This document shows, in pieces, positions 11,831 through 21,670 of a DNA stretch of 64,000 nt (its first letter is position 1; every line of letters starts with the position of its first letter). Origin of the DNA: Prorocentrum cordatum. Lineage: Eukaryota; Sar; Dinophyceae; Prorocentrales; Prorocentraceae. The position numbers and the translations under genes are program-made. The stretch covers positions 575,027 to 639,026 of the forward strand of contig CAUYUJ010020281.1 in NCBI GenBank assembly GCA_963575745.1, written 5' to 3'. The notes under the pieces were generated by a model. That model saw nothing but the letters and a program-made list of their open reading frames with translations, was not told where the DNA came from and did not search any database.

Positions 11831-12179
11831 GCTCAGTCACACTTAAATCCAGATTCGTCCTCACCGAGTCCCACCACCAAGGGAGCGCCAGCAAGGAGAT
11901 GTACATATGGGGATCCCCACTCAGTGAATAATTTCCCATATTTTCTGGGAAATCGAGGATTAATTGTGTCTGTGTGTTTCTTTTCCTCCTGAGAAAACAC
12001 GACATTCACGCACGTGCGCATGCGATGTTGGTAGTGCCTGTTTATACGCATGTGTATGCAAATATGGGGCCGTACCTGTCTATCTATGTTCCTCTTCCGA
12101 TATTTCTATAAGCCCGGGCGGGGGGGAAACCCGTCCCCTCCCCCAAAAACCGGACTCCCCGGATCTGGGGCTTTGGGAC
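11831..12179. other. No gene recognised; small repeat fragment
   Basis: Positions 11930-11995 (TTTCCCATATTTTCTGGGAA, then TTGTGTCTGTGTGTTT) match the dispersed repeat tail at 27065-27130. Nothing else recognised. Confidence 0.45.
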
Positions 12180-12414
12180 CCTCCGGACGGGCCTCGAAGC
12201 GGCCACTGGGCCTCGCAGGGCGTTTTGCCAAGCCTTCCCAGCACGCCTAGGGCGATCAGGGGAGTCATCGGGGACGTCCGAGACCCTCTAGACAGCACAA
12301 GAGCGCTCCAAGAGTGACCGACGTGACCTCAAGATGGCCCAAGAGGTCTCCAGGACGGCCCAAAAGAGGCCTCCAAGAGCACTCCCAAGAAGGCCCCCCG
12401 AGGCAAAAATCATT
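12180..12414 (+). repeat. CCAAGAGG repeat interrupted by the retrotransposon (left part)
   Basis: Degenerate CCAAGAGG-type sequence ending GGCAAAAATCATTG directly before the retrotransposon. The family texture resumes at 20993, so the element appears to have inserted into this repeat. Confidence 0.5.
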
Positions 12415-12759
12415 GATTTTCTTACCCCCTAAAGGTTCTTTCGTGGGGAGGAAAATCGGCGTTTCGGCCGTAGTTTCCCACGGTTGGTCGTTTGGTTCGT
12501 TTGGGGAGTTTCATGGTTTCCTCATGGCCTGGTTGGCTCCAGTAGGAGCGGCGGCGTTGGCGCGTGTCGTCGGTGTTCTGTGGTTTGCCGCCCGGCGCGG
12601 GGGCGGGGTAGCAAGTTCCCGGCGTCCTCGTCGCCACGTTCGCCGTGGCCACGCAGGCGCGCTCCTGGCGGACTTGGTCTGTCCAGTGCGCGTGCCTCGT
12701 CTGTCCCTGCGGGGTGTGCCGCGGCTATGCCGGGCTGGGGCTCTGGGCCCCGGCGGCTT
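12415..12759 (+). repeat. Split direct repeat A1
   Basis: 345 bp beginning GATTTTCTTACCCCCTAAAG and ending GGGCCCCGGCGGCTT. It matches 20438-20782 with only a handful of substitutions (for example GGTTCG versus GGTCCG near base 85). The left edge carries the ATTTTC crossover word. Confidence 0.93.
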
Positions 12760-12965
12760 CCTGCAGGGTCTCTCGTTCGCCACGTCTGCGGTTCTCGTCG
12801 CCTGGTCGCGTTCGCTTTGTGCGGTGCCTCCCGCTGGGTCCATTGCAGCAGTGGCCAGGGTGGCCCAGTCATTCACCGCTAGCCCGCCGTGGTGGCTCTG
12901 AGTGCGTGCTCAAGCTCACTTCTGCGCTCTCTGTGGCTGTCTTGCGCGCGATGCATCGAATGCCC

Positions 12966-13535
12966 GTCGGCTACGGTCGGCCAGGTGGGCTTCCCCGTCG
13001 GGTCTGTTACGACGCGGCTGGCGGGAGGGGCACATTGCATTGCATGCCCAGCTGGGTCCGCCACGGTCCGGCCAGCTGGGCCTCCCCGTCGGGTCCGCTA
13101 CGGTCCGGCCGGCGGGGAGGGGTTCCCACATTGCATTGCAATGCCCAGCTGGGTCCGCTACGGTCCGGCCAGCTGGGCCTCCCCGTCGGGTCCGCTACGG
13201 TCCGGCCGGCGGGGAGGGGTTCCCATGTTGCATGCCCAGCTGGGTCCGCTACGGTCCGGCCAGCTGGGCCCCCCGTCGGGTCTGCTACGGTCCGGCCAGC
13301 TGGGCCTCCCCGTCGGGTCTGCTACGGTCCGGCCGGCGGGGGTGGGCTCCCACATTGCATGCGCAGCTGGGTACGGCCAGCTGTGCTTCCCCGTTGGGTC
13401 CGCCAGGGTCCAGCCAGCGGCATCGCAGTGCCCAGCTGGGTCCGCTTTGGTCTCCCCGTCGGATCCGCTACGGCCCGGCCGGCAGGGGCATCTGCGCTTC
13501 CTGGTCGGGTCCGTTGCTGTCCGGCACAGGTGGTG
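12966..13535 (+). repeat. Tandem repeats in the retrotransposon leader
   Basis: Repeated blocks of CAGCTGGGTCCGCTACGG, GTCCGGCCAGCTGGGCC and TCCCCGTCGGGTC in nested periods of roughly 37 and 94 bp. Three frames stay open across it, which follows from the repeat. Its role, whether leader RNA structure or an encapsidation signal, is unknown. Confidence 0.8.
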
Positions 13536-14846
13536 CATGTGCAGCTGCGGGTGCGACGGCCCCTGCTAGAGGGTCGTTGCTGGCCAGGTGGCGCCCCGTG
13601 GTGCGCCCCAGGCGCGTTTTTGTCGCATCCCGCGCTTTCTGCCCCACGTGGCAACAGTTTCTGTGCGGTTCTGGATCTGACGCGAAGGCGTCAGGCATCT
13701 GCGAACGCAAATTCGCAATTTGCGATTCGCTCCAGTTTTCGTTCAGAGTGCCGTTTTGCTGTCTCATGCACTCGCGCGCCCAGGTCCACATTTGAGTGAT
13801 TTGGCAGGTTCTGACCTGCCTGGGAGAGGTTGCACTTGTGTGCGACTCTGCCGTTGCCGGCGTTGGTGGGCCTAGAATATCTGTCTGGGGGCGAGGACCG
13901 CACGAGCCAGAAAGACGGGCTACGGACACTCTGGGCACTCGGGGTCGGATGTGTGCAGGCGGCAGAAGCTAGTCCTTGATGGGGGGGCATTGGCTAACCC
14001 CCCACCTGCACGCAACGGGGGCGGGGGTGCTTTGCACTTGTGCATCACTCCCGTCCTCGACCGACCCCGGGGGGCCTGCGTCCCAAATGGCGCGTAATGG
14101 TAATATCCATGCTGACGCCCTTTCACCAGGGAGCTCAGAATTAAATTCTGGTGTAGCTCGTGAAATTTGGGCACGGGCAACTGGAAATTCGGTCCGCTGC
14201 GGACGGATTTCCCAGGCACAATTGTCGGGCAGTCCTGAAAATTTCAGGGCGACGACGTTCGTCCGCATTAGCGTGGGATGAGCGGAAGCCCCCTCGCGCG
14301 CAGCCATCTTGGCCAAAACGGGCCTCGTTGCGCTTGAAATGGCTCCCTCCTCACTCTGGCCCGGCGGAGGGGGAGGAGCAGGGAGACCCATGTAGTTCCC
14401 CTGGCCGCAGAGCGGTCAAAGGGGTTCGACTGGGATCGGCGTGGCACCGCTGTAGCTTGCATGGTCTCGCCTGAAGTGACCCGAGTGGCCCCCCTTGGCC
14501 GCGATGGACGTCAAAGGGGGGTCGCCGGGATGTGCAGCAGCGTGAGCTGTGCGGATTTGCATCCATGGTAGGCGGAGCGGAGCGGAGGACTCTCTCACCT
14601 TCCTTCCTTCGTGCTGGGGCTCAAGCGGCCGACGTGCCGTTGTGACAGCTGGGCGCGATCGGAAAACTGGCTGCTGGACGCAGGTGGGGGTGCTCGTGAG
14701 GCAGGAACGTAATGTGCGCCCATGTCCCACAGAGGGAATGGCCGTGTCAGTCGCGATCCGTTGCCATAGGCTCCAAGCATTGTCGACGTCACCTCGTGTT
14801 TCCTACACACGTCCGCCTTGCTTGTGTCGAGTCTGCAGGAGAGGTC
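13536..14846 (+). other. Retrotransposon leader, no domain recognised
   Basis: Lies between the tandem repeats and the gag-like frame. Open frames exist but none shows a recognisable domain. Confidence 0.5.
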
Positions 14847-16151
14847 ATGCCGCTCGAGTCAGCAGCCGTGCAGGCCTTGGTGGCCACCGTGCCCGAAGGC
14901 AAGTTCTTGGCCCTGTCCGGTGCCGATATGGAAAAGTGCATCCAGTTCGTCGCGGACGCGAACGAGCCCACGCGCCACCCATAACTCTTCTACGGAAGTG
15001 TGGCGCGCCTCCTCGCGGAACACATGGGCTCGGCAGTCCCAGCGGATTATGCAGACGCGCAGATGCGCACATTTGTCATCGATGGTTTCCGCGCCGGGGC
15101 CAAGCCCTTCGAGGGAGATGGCGACACGCAGTGGAAAGACGTCAAGATCACGCCAGCGCACGTGGCAGCTGCTTTGAAGGTGCAGAGTGCTGCCGCTGCT
15201 CTGGAGAAGCGTGTCGCGGACGGGCGCCCCGCCAGCGGGCCAGCAGCCGATGGCTTGGCCCAGGCCATCGAAGCCCTCGCAAAGGCAACAAAGGACAGAG
15301 AACAACCCAAGAAAGAATACTTGAGTTTCAATCTCAAGGACCGCCTTGGTGAGCTTGGTCTCAGTTGCTTGCCTAAGGATATGATCCCCTCAGAGGAGTC
15401 ACTACTTCGGCTGGAAAAGGCAAGCAAGGTTGCCCGAGAGCAGGGGAGGCTGTACATTGGCTCAGCAGAGGGCGAGGACCTGCAAACGTCGTTTCGGCCT
15501 TCGTGGTCCCGCACGCCGAAGATCGACGTCACTGTCGGCGATGGAACCTTCGAGGAGAAATTGCGGAGCGCAATGGAGGCGAAGAAAGTCAGGTCCATGG
15601 AAGATAAGACGGCTTACCTTGGGTTTGCGACGTTCTACGGCCACATCCTCGATTGGGGTGTCAAGATGGTCCTCGCGAAGGTCATCGCGGCCGCCCAGTT
15701 GCTCGCTTACCAGATGGTGCTCACCCGAGTTGCTGAGGAATACGGAGGTTTTCGTGTGTGCACGCACTGCGACTTGCTGCTGAGGCAGAAGCTTGCCCGC
15801 GCATTGGAGCGGGAAGAAAACGATCAGATCGGTAAGCTTCTGGGTGACTTGGACAGAGATGTGCTGGCCGACGCCAAGAACATCGCTGAGAAGCGTGTTT
15901 CAGAGGTTGCGAGGGCAGCTAATAAAGTGAGCCAGAGCTCAAGCTCGCAGCAGTCACAGGCAACGCCAGGGAAGGGCACCAGCAAAGGCCCTGCCAAGAG
16001 CAAGGGGGCAACCCACCCCGCGAACGTCGGCCGCCAGGTGCGTTCCCCAGCGCGGAGGTCTCGCAGTCCGAAAGGAGGCCCCGCATCCAGCTGGAGCTCT
16101 CAGAAGTGGGACAACAAGAAGTGGGACAAGAAGTGGGGCAACAAGAAGTGA
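14847..16151 (+). CDS. Gag-like protein of the YR retrotransposon, interrupted by one stop
   Basis: The likely start is ATG 14847 (MPLESAAVQALVATVPEGKF). A TAA at 14982-14984 interrupts the frame after 45 codons; the same frame continues without an ATG at the break and ends at TGA 16149-16151. If read through it would be about 433 residues. The protein is Ala- and charge-rich and helical, with a very basic C-terminus (SPARRSRSPKGG, then KWDNKKWDKKWGNKK), as expected for an RNA-binding nucleocapsid tail. I see no CCHC zinc knuckle. The call as Gag rests on position before RT and the basic tail. The TAA is most simply a point mutation. The final TGA is followed in frame by the RT frame, which suggests readthrough expression of pol. 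Confidence 0.65.
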
Positions 16152-18266
16152 GAGGATTCCAGCTCAGGCCGCGAATCGTCCGAGGATCCCTCGGGCACAT
16201 TTTTGAATGCGAGTGGATTTGCCACCGATTTTGACGAATTGCGAGCTGAAGTGAACAGTTTGCTGCAAGATGTACATAGACTTAGCTGCATGGCACCGAG
16301 CCATCACATAGATTGGGCGCGCGGTCTCCCGCCTTGTGCAGGTACTCTGCGCCTGCGCGGAAAGACGCATTCGAGCGCCCTCTACGAGTGCGGGCCCAGG
16401 CGCGACCTGCATGATTTCCGCGCTTCTGCTTTAGCTTTCTGGCGCGAGCGTAAGCGTGTGACGGACAGAGAATGGCACTGGGAGTTTACCAAGCTCCCAC
16501 AGCACGTGCAAGCTGGTCTAAGTCCGGATAAGAACTTGCGGTTGCTGGCAGAGATGCTGGAGGCATCTGGGCATTCTGACGCCGAATTAGTGGCAGATTT
16601 GGCAGCGGGTTTTAAGTTGACCGGGGTGATTCCTCCGAGCGGCACGCTGCCAACATGTGCACCTGACGCGCCTTTGCCTTTGGACTTGCTGTGGGCGCGC
16701 GCGCCCGCGACCAACGCGAAGCTGATTTTGAAGGCTGCTTCTTCTACCTTGATAGATGAAGAAGCGGCCGCAGCTTTGCGTGCGCAAACCGAGAGTGAGG
16801 TCGCAGCAGGCAAAGCAAGGTGGGCGCCACTGTCCGCCGCATTAGACGACGTCGTTTGCTCCCCCCGCTTTGGAGTAGACGAAGGTTGGAAAGTGAAGCG
16901 CGGCGCTGTTGTCCGGGCAGTCCGCGCCATTGATGATTTCCACGCCTCGGGAATCAACGAAGCTACCCAGGTGTCGGATCGCATTTGTTATGATGATCTT
17001 GACACTTTGGTTGCGGTAGGCCAACTTGTCCGGCAGAACAGCCCTGGACCGCTGCGCTTGCGGAAGGATGACGTTGTCGGCGCGTATAAAACTTTGCCCA
17101 TACGGACAGTGCACTTGCCGTATGCTGTGGCTGTTACAGAAGACACGGCGTGCACAGGCGTCGCGTTGCAGCTTTTCTCCTGCCCATTTGGGGCGCTTTC
17201 AAGTGTGCGCTCCTGGCACCGCGTGGGGTTTGCGATCCAGCACGTGCTGGCGCACCTTTTTCGCATATTCTATCCACGCTTTGTTGATGATTTCTTCAGC
17301 ATTGATCGTGAAACGCCAGACGACACCAGCCTCACAGGGCCGTCAGGCACCGCCGTCCTCGCGCGCGAAGTCGCGCAGGGATTGCTTGGGTGGCAATTGG
17401 ACGAGGCCAAGAGCGCCACAGCTGCAAGCGACGCAACTGTTCTCGGCATCCACGTCGTGTTGGATGAAGAAGGAGAGCAGTTCGTGTTCACGGTGCCAAT
17501 TCCGAAATGCTCCCAATGGATTGCAGAAATTGAAGCAATCCTAGCTGCAGGCGTGCTCACACCAGCAGCGGCGCAGAAACTGGCTGGCAAATTGAGCTGG
17601 GGGGCGACTATGGTGTTTGGCAAAAGCGCGAGGGTTTACCTCGCAGCTTTGTTTCACCATTCGGCGCGGCGATCCTCGAGGCTGTCTTCGCGTTTGCGCC
17701 GTGCTCTGCAATGGTGGCTGCGTTTTCTGCATTCGGAGCCTCGCCGTGCAATTCCTTATGCGCCATCGTTGCGTCCGCGTGTCATTTTGTACACCGGTGC
17801 AGCGGGGTGTGGGGCTCTCGCGTGGGTGCTGGCGCACGATGATTTTAAAGTTTTTGCTCGTGCGTGGGTGCCCCGGTGGCTTCGCAATAGGGTGAAGCCG
17901 CGCCGACAACAAATCGGCTCGTGGGAGCTGATAGCCGCGGTGTGTGGATTATGGCACGCTTTTTCGCAACTGCCACAGGCGCTGGAGATTTTTCTGTTCG
18001 TGGATTCCAGTCCAGCGCTGGGCGCGCTCGTCGGGGGCACGTCGAGGCAGGTCGATTGGAACGCGTTAGTGACATCGATCTGGTTTGCTGCGGCGCAGCG
18101 AGCCGACATTCTCTGTCCGTTCAGAGTGCCGTCGGCCCAAAATTTAGCTGACGCCCCGTCTCGCGCCCACGAAGACCCTGCAAAGCTTGATGTTTTATTC
18201 GAGCTGGGTTTCAAGGAAGCCCAGTGGCAGTGGCCAGAGCCCGGGGTGTGGGACGAGCTGCGGTGA
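16152..18266 (+). CDS. Reverse transcriptase-RNase H of the YR retrotransposon
   Basis: The frame is open from the codon after gag's TGA, in the same phase, and ends at TGA 18264-18266. The first in-frame ATG is at 16290. Numbering residues from codon 16203: VRAIDDFHASGIN (238-252) is an RT finger motif; KDDVVGAYKTLPI (288-300) is motif A with its Asp; SCPFGALSSV (326-335) is motif B; FVDDFFSI (360-367) is motif C with the paired Asp. QKLAGKLSW (458-466) is the thumb/connection motif typical of DIRS-order RTs. RNase H follows: YTGAAGCGALAW (530-541), WELIAAV (574-580), FVDSSPALGAL (599-609) and NLADAPSR (647-654). The first RNase H catalytic Asp is Gly (residue 532, codon GGT at 17796-17798), which should abolish or weaken RNase H. 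The RT motifs look intact. Confidence 0.92.
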   Translation, partial: EDSSSGRESSEDPSGTFLNASGFATDFDELRAEVNSLLQDVHRLSCMAPSHHIDWARGLPPCAGTLRLRGKTHSSALYECGPRRDLHDFRASALAFWRERKRVTDREWHWEFTKLPQHVQAGLSPDKNLRLLAEMLEASGHSDAELVADLAAGFKLTGVIPPSGTLPTCAPDAPLPLDLLWARAPATNAKLILKAASSTLIDEEAAAALRAQTESEVAAGKARWAPLSAALDDVVCSPRFGVDEGWKVKRGAVVRAVRAIDDFHASGINEATQVSDRICYDDLDTLVAVGQLVRQNSPGPLRLRKDDVVGAYKTLPIRTVHLPYAVAVTEDTACTGVALQLFSCPFGALSSVRSWHRVGFAIQHVLAHLFRIFYPRFVDDFFSIDRETPDDTSLTGPSGTAVLAREVAQGLLGWQLDEAKSATAASDATVLGIHVVLDEEGEQFVFTVPIPKCSQWIAEIEAILAAGVLTPAAAQKLAGKLSWGATMVFGKSARVYLAALFHHSARRSSRLSSRLRRALQWWLRFLHSEPRRAIPYAPSLRPRVILYTGAAGCGALAWVLAHDDFKVFARAWVPRWLRNRVKPRRQQIGSWELIAAVCGLWHAFSQLPQALEIFLFVDSSPALGALVGGTSRQVDWNALVTSIWFAAAQRADILCPFRVPSAQNLADAPSRAHEDPAKLDVLFELGFKEAQWQWPEPGVWDELR

Positions 18267-18671
18267 GACAGTTGTCGCGAGTGCAAAAAGATACCTGTGT
18301 GGGCGCTCCAGAGGCCCGGGGGTTCTGGCGCTTTCGGCGGGTTCCCCTGGGCCCTGACGGTGGCCCCAACAGTTGCCCCGGCAGGTCTGTGTCGTGGTCG
18401 CCCCTACTGGTTGCCCCAGCAGTTGCCCCAGCGGTTGCCCCAGCAAGTTGGGCAACCCAGTGTCTTTGTGTGTTTCTGTCTCGTCATTGTGTTCTTGGTA
18501 GGCAGGCTTCTCACGCTGCAGGCGCCAATAGGAGTCCAATGGAGACCCCTTCATGGCCCAGCAAATATTTTTACCGACGAACAGCGCCCGTGGGGACCCG
18601 CGCCGAAGCGACGGGTGGTGGCGGCCTTGGGGCGGGCCTGTCAGTAGCCGCGGGGGCCCAAGCGTTTTGCT
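18267..18671 (+). other. Spacer between RT and recombinase frames
   Basis: About 400 bp with a short tandem of GGTTGCCCCAGCA units at 18400-18446. No domain recognised. Confidence 0.5.
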
Positions 18672-20221
18672 ATGGCCTTGCAGTTCACCAATGCTTCCCG
18701 CCGCCGTCGCCGGGGCGACGAGGAACAGCCTTGCGTGCAGGGCGTGGAGATCCCGTCAGACCTCAGTGAGTGGTTCCACGGCGTTCTGGCTGGGGCACCA
18801 CCGTCGCGCCACCCGCCGTCGGCCAACCTGGTGTTGCAAGCTTTGGCAGACAACGGCGCGGTTCACGGGGGCGACTTCCACGGCGCGGCGCTGGACGAGT
18901 TGCGGGGAATATGGCCCTCGCTAGCTGGGCTATCCGACGAGTTTCTGCGGGCAATGGTGTGGCGCGCGTCCAGGTGTCGTAGTTCAGCACTTGCACTTGC
19001 GCCTGCGCATGCCCGTGCTGCCAGCGGCGCCAAACGGTGCAGGCTGGCGGAAGAGTGCAGCGTGCCGGCGCCGGCGCTGCCAGGGCGGTCCGCGGGGCCT
19101 ACCGCTGGCGAAGTTTCGGCGGCCATTGAAGTATTGGCGCAGGCGCGTGCCCAGAGAATGGCGCCGCCAGCAGAGGCTCTTGCTCGGGCCATTTCTGTTG
19201 TATGCAGAGTGGATGGTCCTCTGTTGCCGCCCGTCGCTGCGGAGTTGGCTCTTCCATCAAGTCGTGCAACTTGGTTGGCGCAAGTCCCTGCGGAGACACG
19301 CGCGCCCATTCTACGAAACCAGTTGTTGCTTCAGGAATTGGAAAACTGGAGACAGAGTTGGGCGGGGTATGCGTCCGCCATCCGCGCGTGGGGAAACTCG
19401 CGGCGGCGACGGAGGTGCCGGAGTGGCCGCCTGACCAGGTAGTGCTGGCAGCGCTGGCGTTCGCCGTGCCGCGCGCTTCCACGCTTTCCTGGTATTGCTC
19501 CCACCTGCGGTCTACGTTGCGGCTTCTGCAGACGCCTCTGGGGGCTCTTGCTGACACGAGTGCCCTCGTCAGGGGCGCCATGAAAAGCCGCGGTGCGGTG
19601 CCTCGTTTCAAGGCCAGCGCGTCGGCGAAGCAGGTGCAGGAGCTTGCTGAGTACGCTCGGGACGTGCTGCATGACGCGGAGCTGGCCGACAGCTGGGTGG
19701 TGGCCAGACATTTCACGTTGCGCTACGGGTGTGAAGTGTTGAAGCTCGGGACGTCTGTGTTGCATTCTGAGATAGTGTGCCGTGCGCGCGGAGGCACGCC
19801 AGAGGTCACGATAATATTCCACAAACGGAAAATGCAGGACAGAGCAGTTCATGTGGTGAGGCAGTGCGTGTGCCGAGCGTGTGGTCCAGCATTGTGTGGG
19901 GTGTGCGTCCTGCGCAGACGCAGTGAGCGCAGGCCGTGCTTCCCAACGTTGCAATACGAGAATGCCTTAGCAGCCCTCAAAACCTCAGCGTTGGCGCTCG
20001 GCTTCCCGCGCGGGGCAGAATGGGGAACCCACTGCTTCCGCCGAGGGTGGGCCAACGATGCTCTACGGCAGGGCGGTGTGCCCGCGTTGTTTCACTCAGG
20101 TGGCTGGCACGGATTAGCCGCGTTTGGCTACGCATCAGCGCAGACGAAAGGGGAAGTCGTGGCCACAAAGTGGGCCGCTGATTTCTCGGATTCGTCAGAC
20201 AGCGGTGTCGTGGAGTGTTGA
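18672..20221 (+). CDS. Tyrosine recombinase, two frames joined by a -1 shift
   Basis: The first frame, from ATG 18672, stops at TAG 19440-19442. Its end (RQSWAGYASAIRAWG) looks like the N-terminal SAM-like domain of tyrosine recombinases. The -1 frame continues the same domain (EVPEWPPDQVVLAALAF, then WYCSHLRSTLRLL) and stops at TGA 20219-20221. The join lies at GGGAAAC 19391-19397 and gives about 516 residues. Catalytic residues in the second frame, counted from codon 19202: Arg174 (FTLRYGCEVLKL), His277 and Arg280 (GTHCFRRG), Trp302 in the His/Trp position, and Tyr310 (AAFGYAS, codon at 20129). The full R-HxxR-W-Y set is present, so this half looks functional. The enzyme would integrate the circular DNA copy. 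Alternative for the break: loss of one G from a G run. Confidence 0.9.
19391..19431 (+). promoter_or_regulatory. -1 frameshift signal: GGGAAAC plus stem
   Basis: The heptamer G GGA AAC fits the X XXY YYZ rule in exactly the reading phase of the upstream frame (codons GGA 19392-19394, AAC 19395-19397). Four bases later GGCGGC (19402-19407) can pair with GCCGCC (19426-19431). The spacer is slightly shorter than the usual 5-9 bases. Shifting here joins the two halves of the recombinase without loss of alignment. Confidence 0.65.
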
Positions 20222-20339
20222 AAGGAAAAAGAATCATTCTGCCGCGTCGAGGCTAGCGCTTTTCCAGCGGGCGCGTGTGTGAAGGCTCGGGCCGCCGACA
20301 TTGGGGTCCGGAGTGACGGGCGAGTCGAGCCTCAACAAT
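20222..20339 (+). other. 3' untranslated region with hairpin
   Basis: GTGACGGGCGAG (20313-20324) and CTCGCCCGTCAC (20363-20374, inside B1) are perfect 12-bp reverse complements around a 38-base loop. Confidence 0.6.
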
Positions 20340-20437
20340 GGGCAGCCTCGCTTGGGGGCTTGCTCGCCCGTCACGCCGGCAGCGTCTCCTCCGCTGTCCC
20401 AATGCAGGCGCGCCCACCCCAACGGAGGCAGTGAGAA
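20340..20437 (+). repeat. Split direct repeat B1
   Basis: 98 bp from GGGCAGCCTCGCTTGGGGG to GGAGGCAGTGAGAA, matching 20888-20985 base for base as far as I can read. It is joined to A2 through ATTTTC, the likely circle junction. Confidence 0.92.
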
Positions 20438-20782
20438 GATTTTCTTACCCCCTAAAGGTTCTTTCGTGGGGAGGAAAATCGGCGTTTCGGCCGTAGTTTC
20501 CCACGGTTGGTCGTTTGGTCCGTTTGGGGAGTTTCATGGTTTCCTCATGGCCTGGTTGGCTCCAGTAGGAGCGGCGGCGTTGGCGCGTGTCGTCGGGGTT
20601 CTGTGGTTTGCCGCCCGGCGCGGGGGCGGGGTAGCAAGTTCCCGGCGTCCTCGTCGCCACGTTCGCCGTGGCTACGCAGGCGCGCTCCTGGCTGACTTGG
20701 TCTGTCCAGTGCGCGTGCCTCGTCTGTCCCTGCGGGGTGTGCCGCGGCTCGGCCGGGCTGGGGCTCTGGGCCCCGGCGGCTT
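20438..20782 (+). repeat. Split direct repeat A2
   Basis: 345 bp matching A1 (12415-12759) with few substitutions, directly after B1. Confidence 0.93.
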
Positions 20783-20887
20783 TGATGCTGCCGCTTTTGC
20801 CCTCCCGCCCTCCCTGGTCTGGTGGGTGTGGTTCGCTGCTGGCCGCGCAGGCAGCGGTGTCTGGTTGGGGTGTGGGTTCGGCGTGTC
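20783..20887 (+). other. Unique segment between A2 and B2
   Basis: About 105 bp present once in the element. No other feature seen. Confidence 0.6.
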
Positions 20888-20985
20888 GGGCAGCCTCGCT
20901 TGGGGGCTTGCTCGCCCGTCACGCCGGCAGCGTCTCCTCCGCTGTCCCAATGCAGGCGCGCCCACCCCAACGGAGGCAGTGAGAA
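20888..20985 (+). repeat. Split direct repeat B2 (right end)
   Basis: 98-bp copy of B1. It ends GTGAGAA and is followed by AATTTTCTGTAGG, where ATTTTC is shared with the left junction and the B1-A2 junction. Confidence 0.92.
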
Positions 20986-20989
20986 AATT

Positions 20990-21670
20990 TTCTGTAGGCT
21001 TTTGGTGAATTTTGGGGTTCTCAACTCTTTTCGGCGTCCCGACGCTCCAAGACGGCGGTCTTCTGGGCGTCCGAAGCCGCCTGGGAGGCTCCCAAATCGC
21101 CCCACAACCATCCGAAAGGGCTTCCAGGGAGTCCAAAGAGAGCCCCCAAACGGCTCAACACGTGTCCAAGATGGCCCTCAGAGAGTCCGATGGCGGCCCA
21201 AGATGGCCCAAAGACACCCTCCGAAGAATTCCAAATCGTGATTCGGTCGTTCAGGGGGACCGCGGTTGGAGGCAGGGTGGCCCGAGGAAGCCCCCGGAGG
21301 CCCCCAGAATACGCCTAGGAGGCCTCCAGAAGGCCTTAAGAAAGCCTGGAACAACTTTTGTGGGGCCCCTAGAGGCTCTCCAAGGAGGAGCCTCCGCAAA
21401 AAAGAGCTGAGGAGGATGGGCAGAATGCGCAGGTTATGACGAACATGAGGAAAAAGAAACGTGGAGGAAAGATAACGAATCACATTATGATAGCGGCGAT
21501 GCCGGAAAAGGCAACAAGGAGTTATCGCTAAATTGTCGGCTTGACCTTCCTGCTATTCCGCCTGCGTACCAAACTTCAAGGACCAAGGAGCATGGCGCGA
21601 AGCGCCACTGCAATCTTGTGTGTATATATATATATATATATGTGTGTGTAGGTCGATGTATTTTTGATAT
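20990..21670 (+). repeat. CCAAGAGG-family repeat with TA-rich tail
   Basis: Resumes the repeat split by the retrotransposon. Blocks at 21385-21420 (GGAGGAGCCTCCGCAAA) and 21580-21615 (GGACCAAGGAGCATGGCGCG) match, in reverse orientation, 32500-32760. Both copies finish in a TATATA/TATG microsatellite, as some retroposed repeats do. Confidence 0.6.

Larger units (their letters stand above)
12415..20986 (+). mobile_element. YR retrotransposon with split direct repeats (Ngaro/PAT-like)
   Basis: An 8.57-kb element laid out A1 - gag - RT/RNase H - tyrosine recombinase - B1 - A2 - B2. A1 (12415-12759) matches A2 (20438-20782), and B1 (20340-20437) matches B2 (20888-20985). This split-direct-repeat layout plus an integrase-like recombinase defines Ngaro/PAT-type members of the DIRS order. 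I see no methyltransferase domain. The insertion shares ATTTTC with its target and makes no duplication, as expected for recombinase-mediated integration of a circle. A stop in gag and a changed RNase H catalytic residue suggest decay. The A repeats differ at only a few positions, so the insertion is not ancient. Confidence 0.9.

Noticed and set aside
12645-13799. Coding frame upstream of gag in the retrotransposon
   Set aside because: Covers the leader tandem repeats, is open in three frames, and part of it lies in the A1 repeat. No domain recognised.
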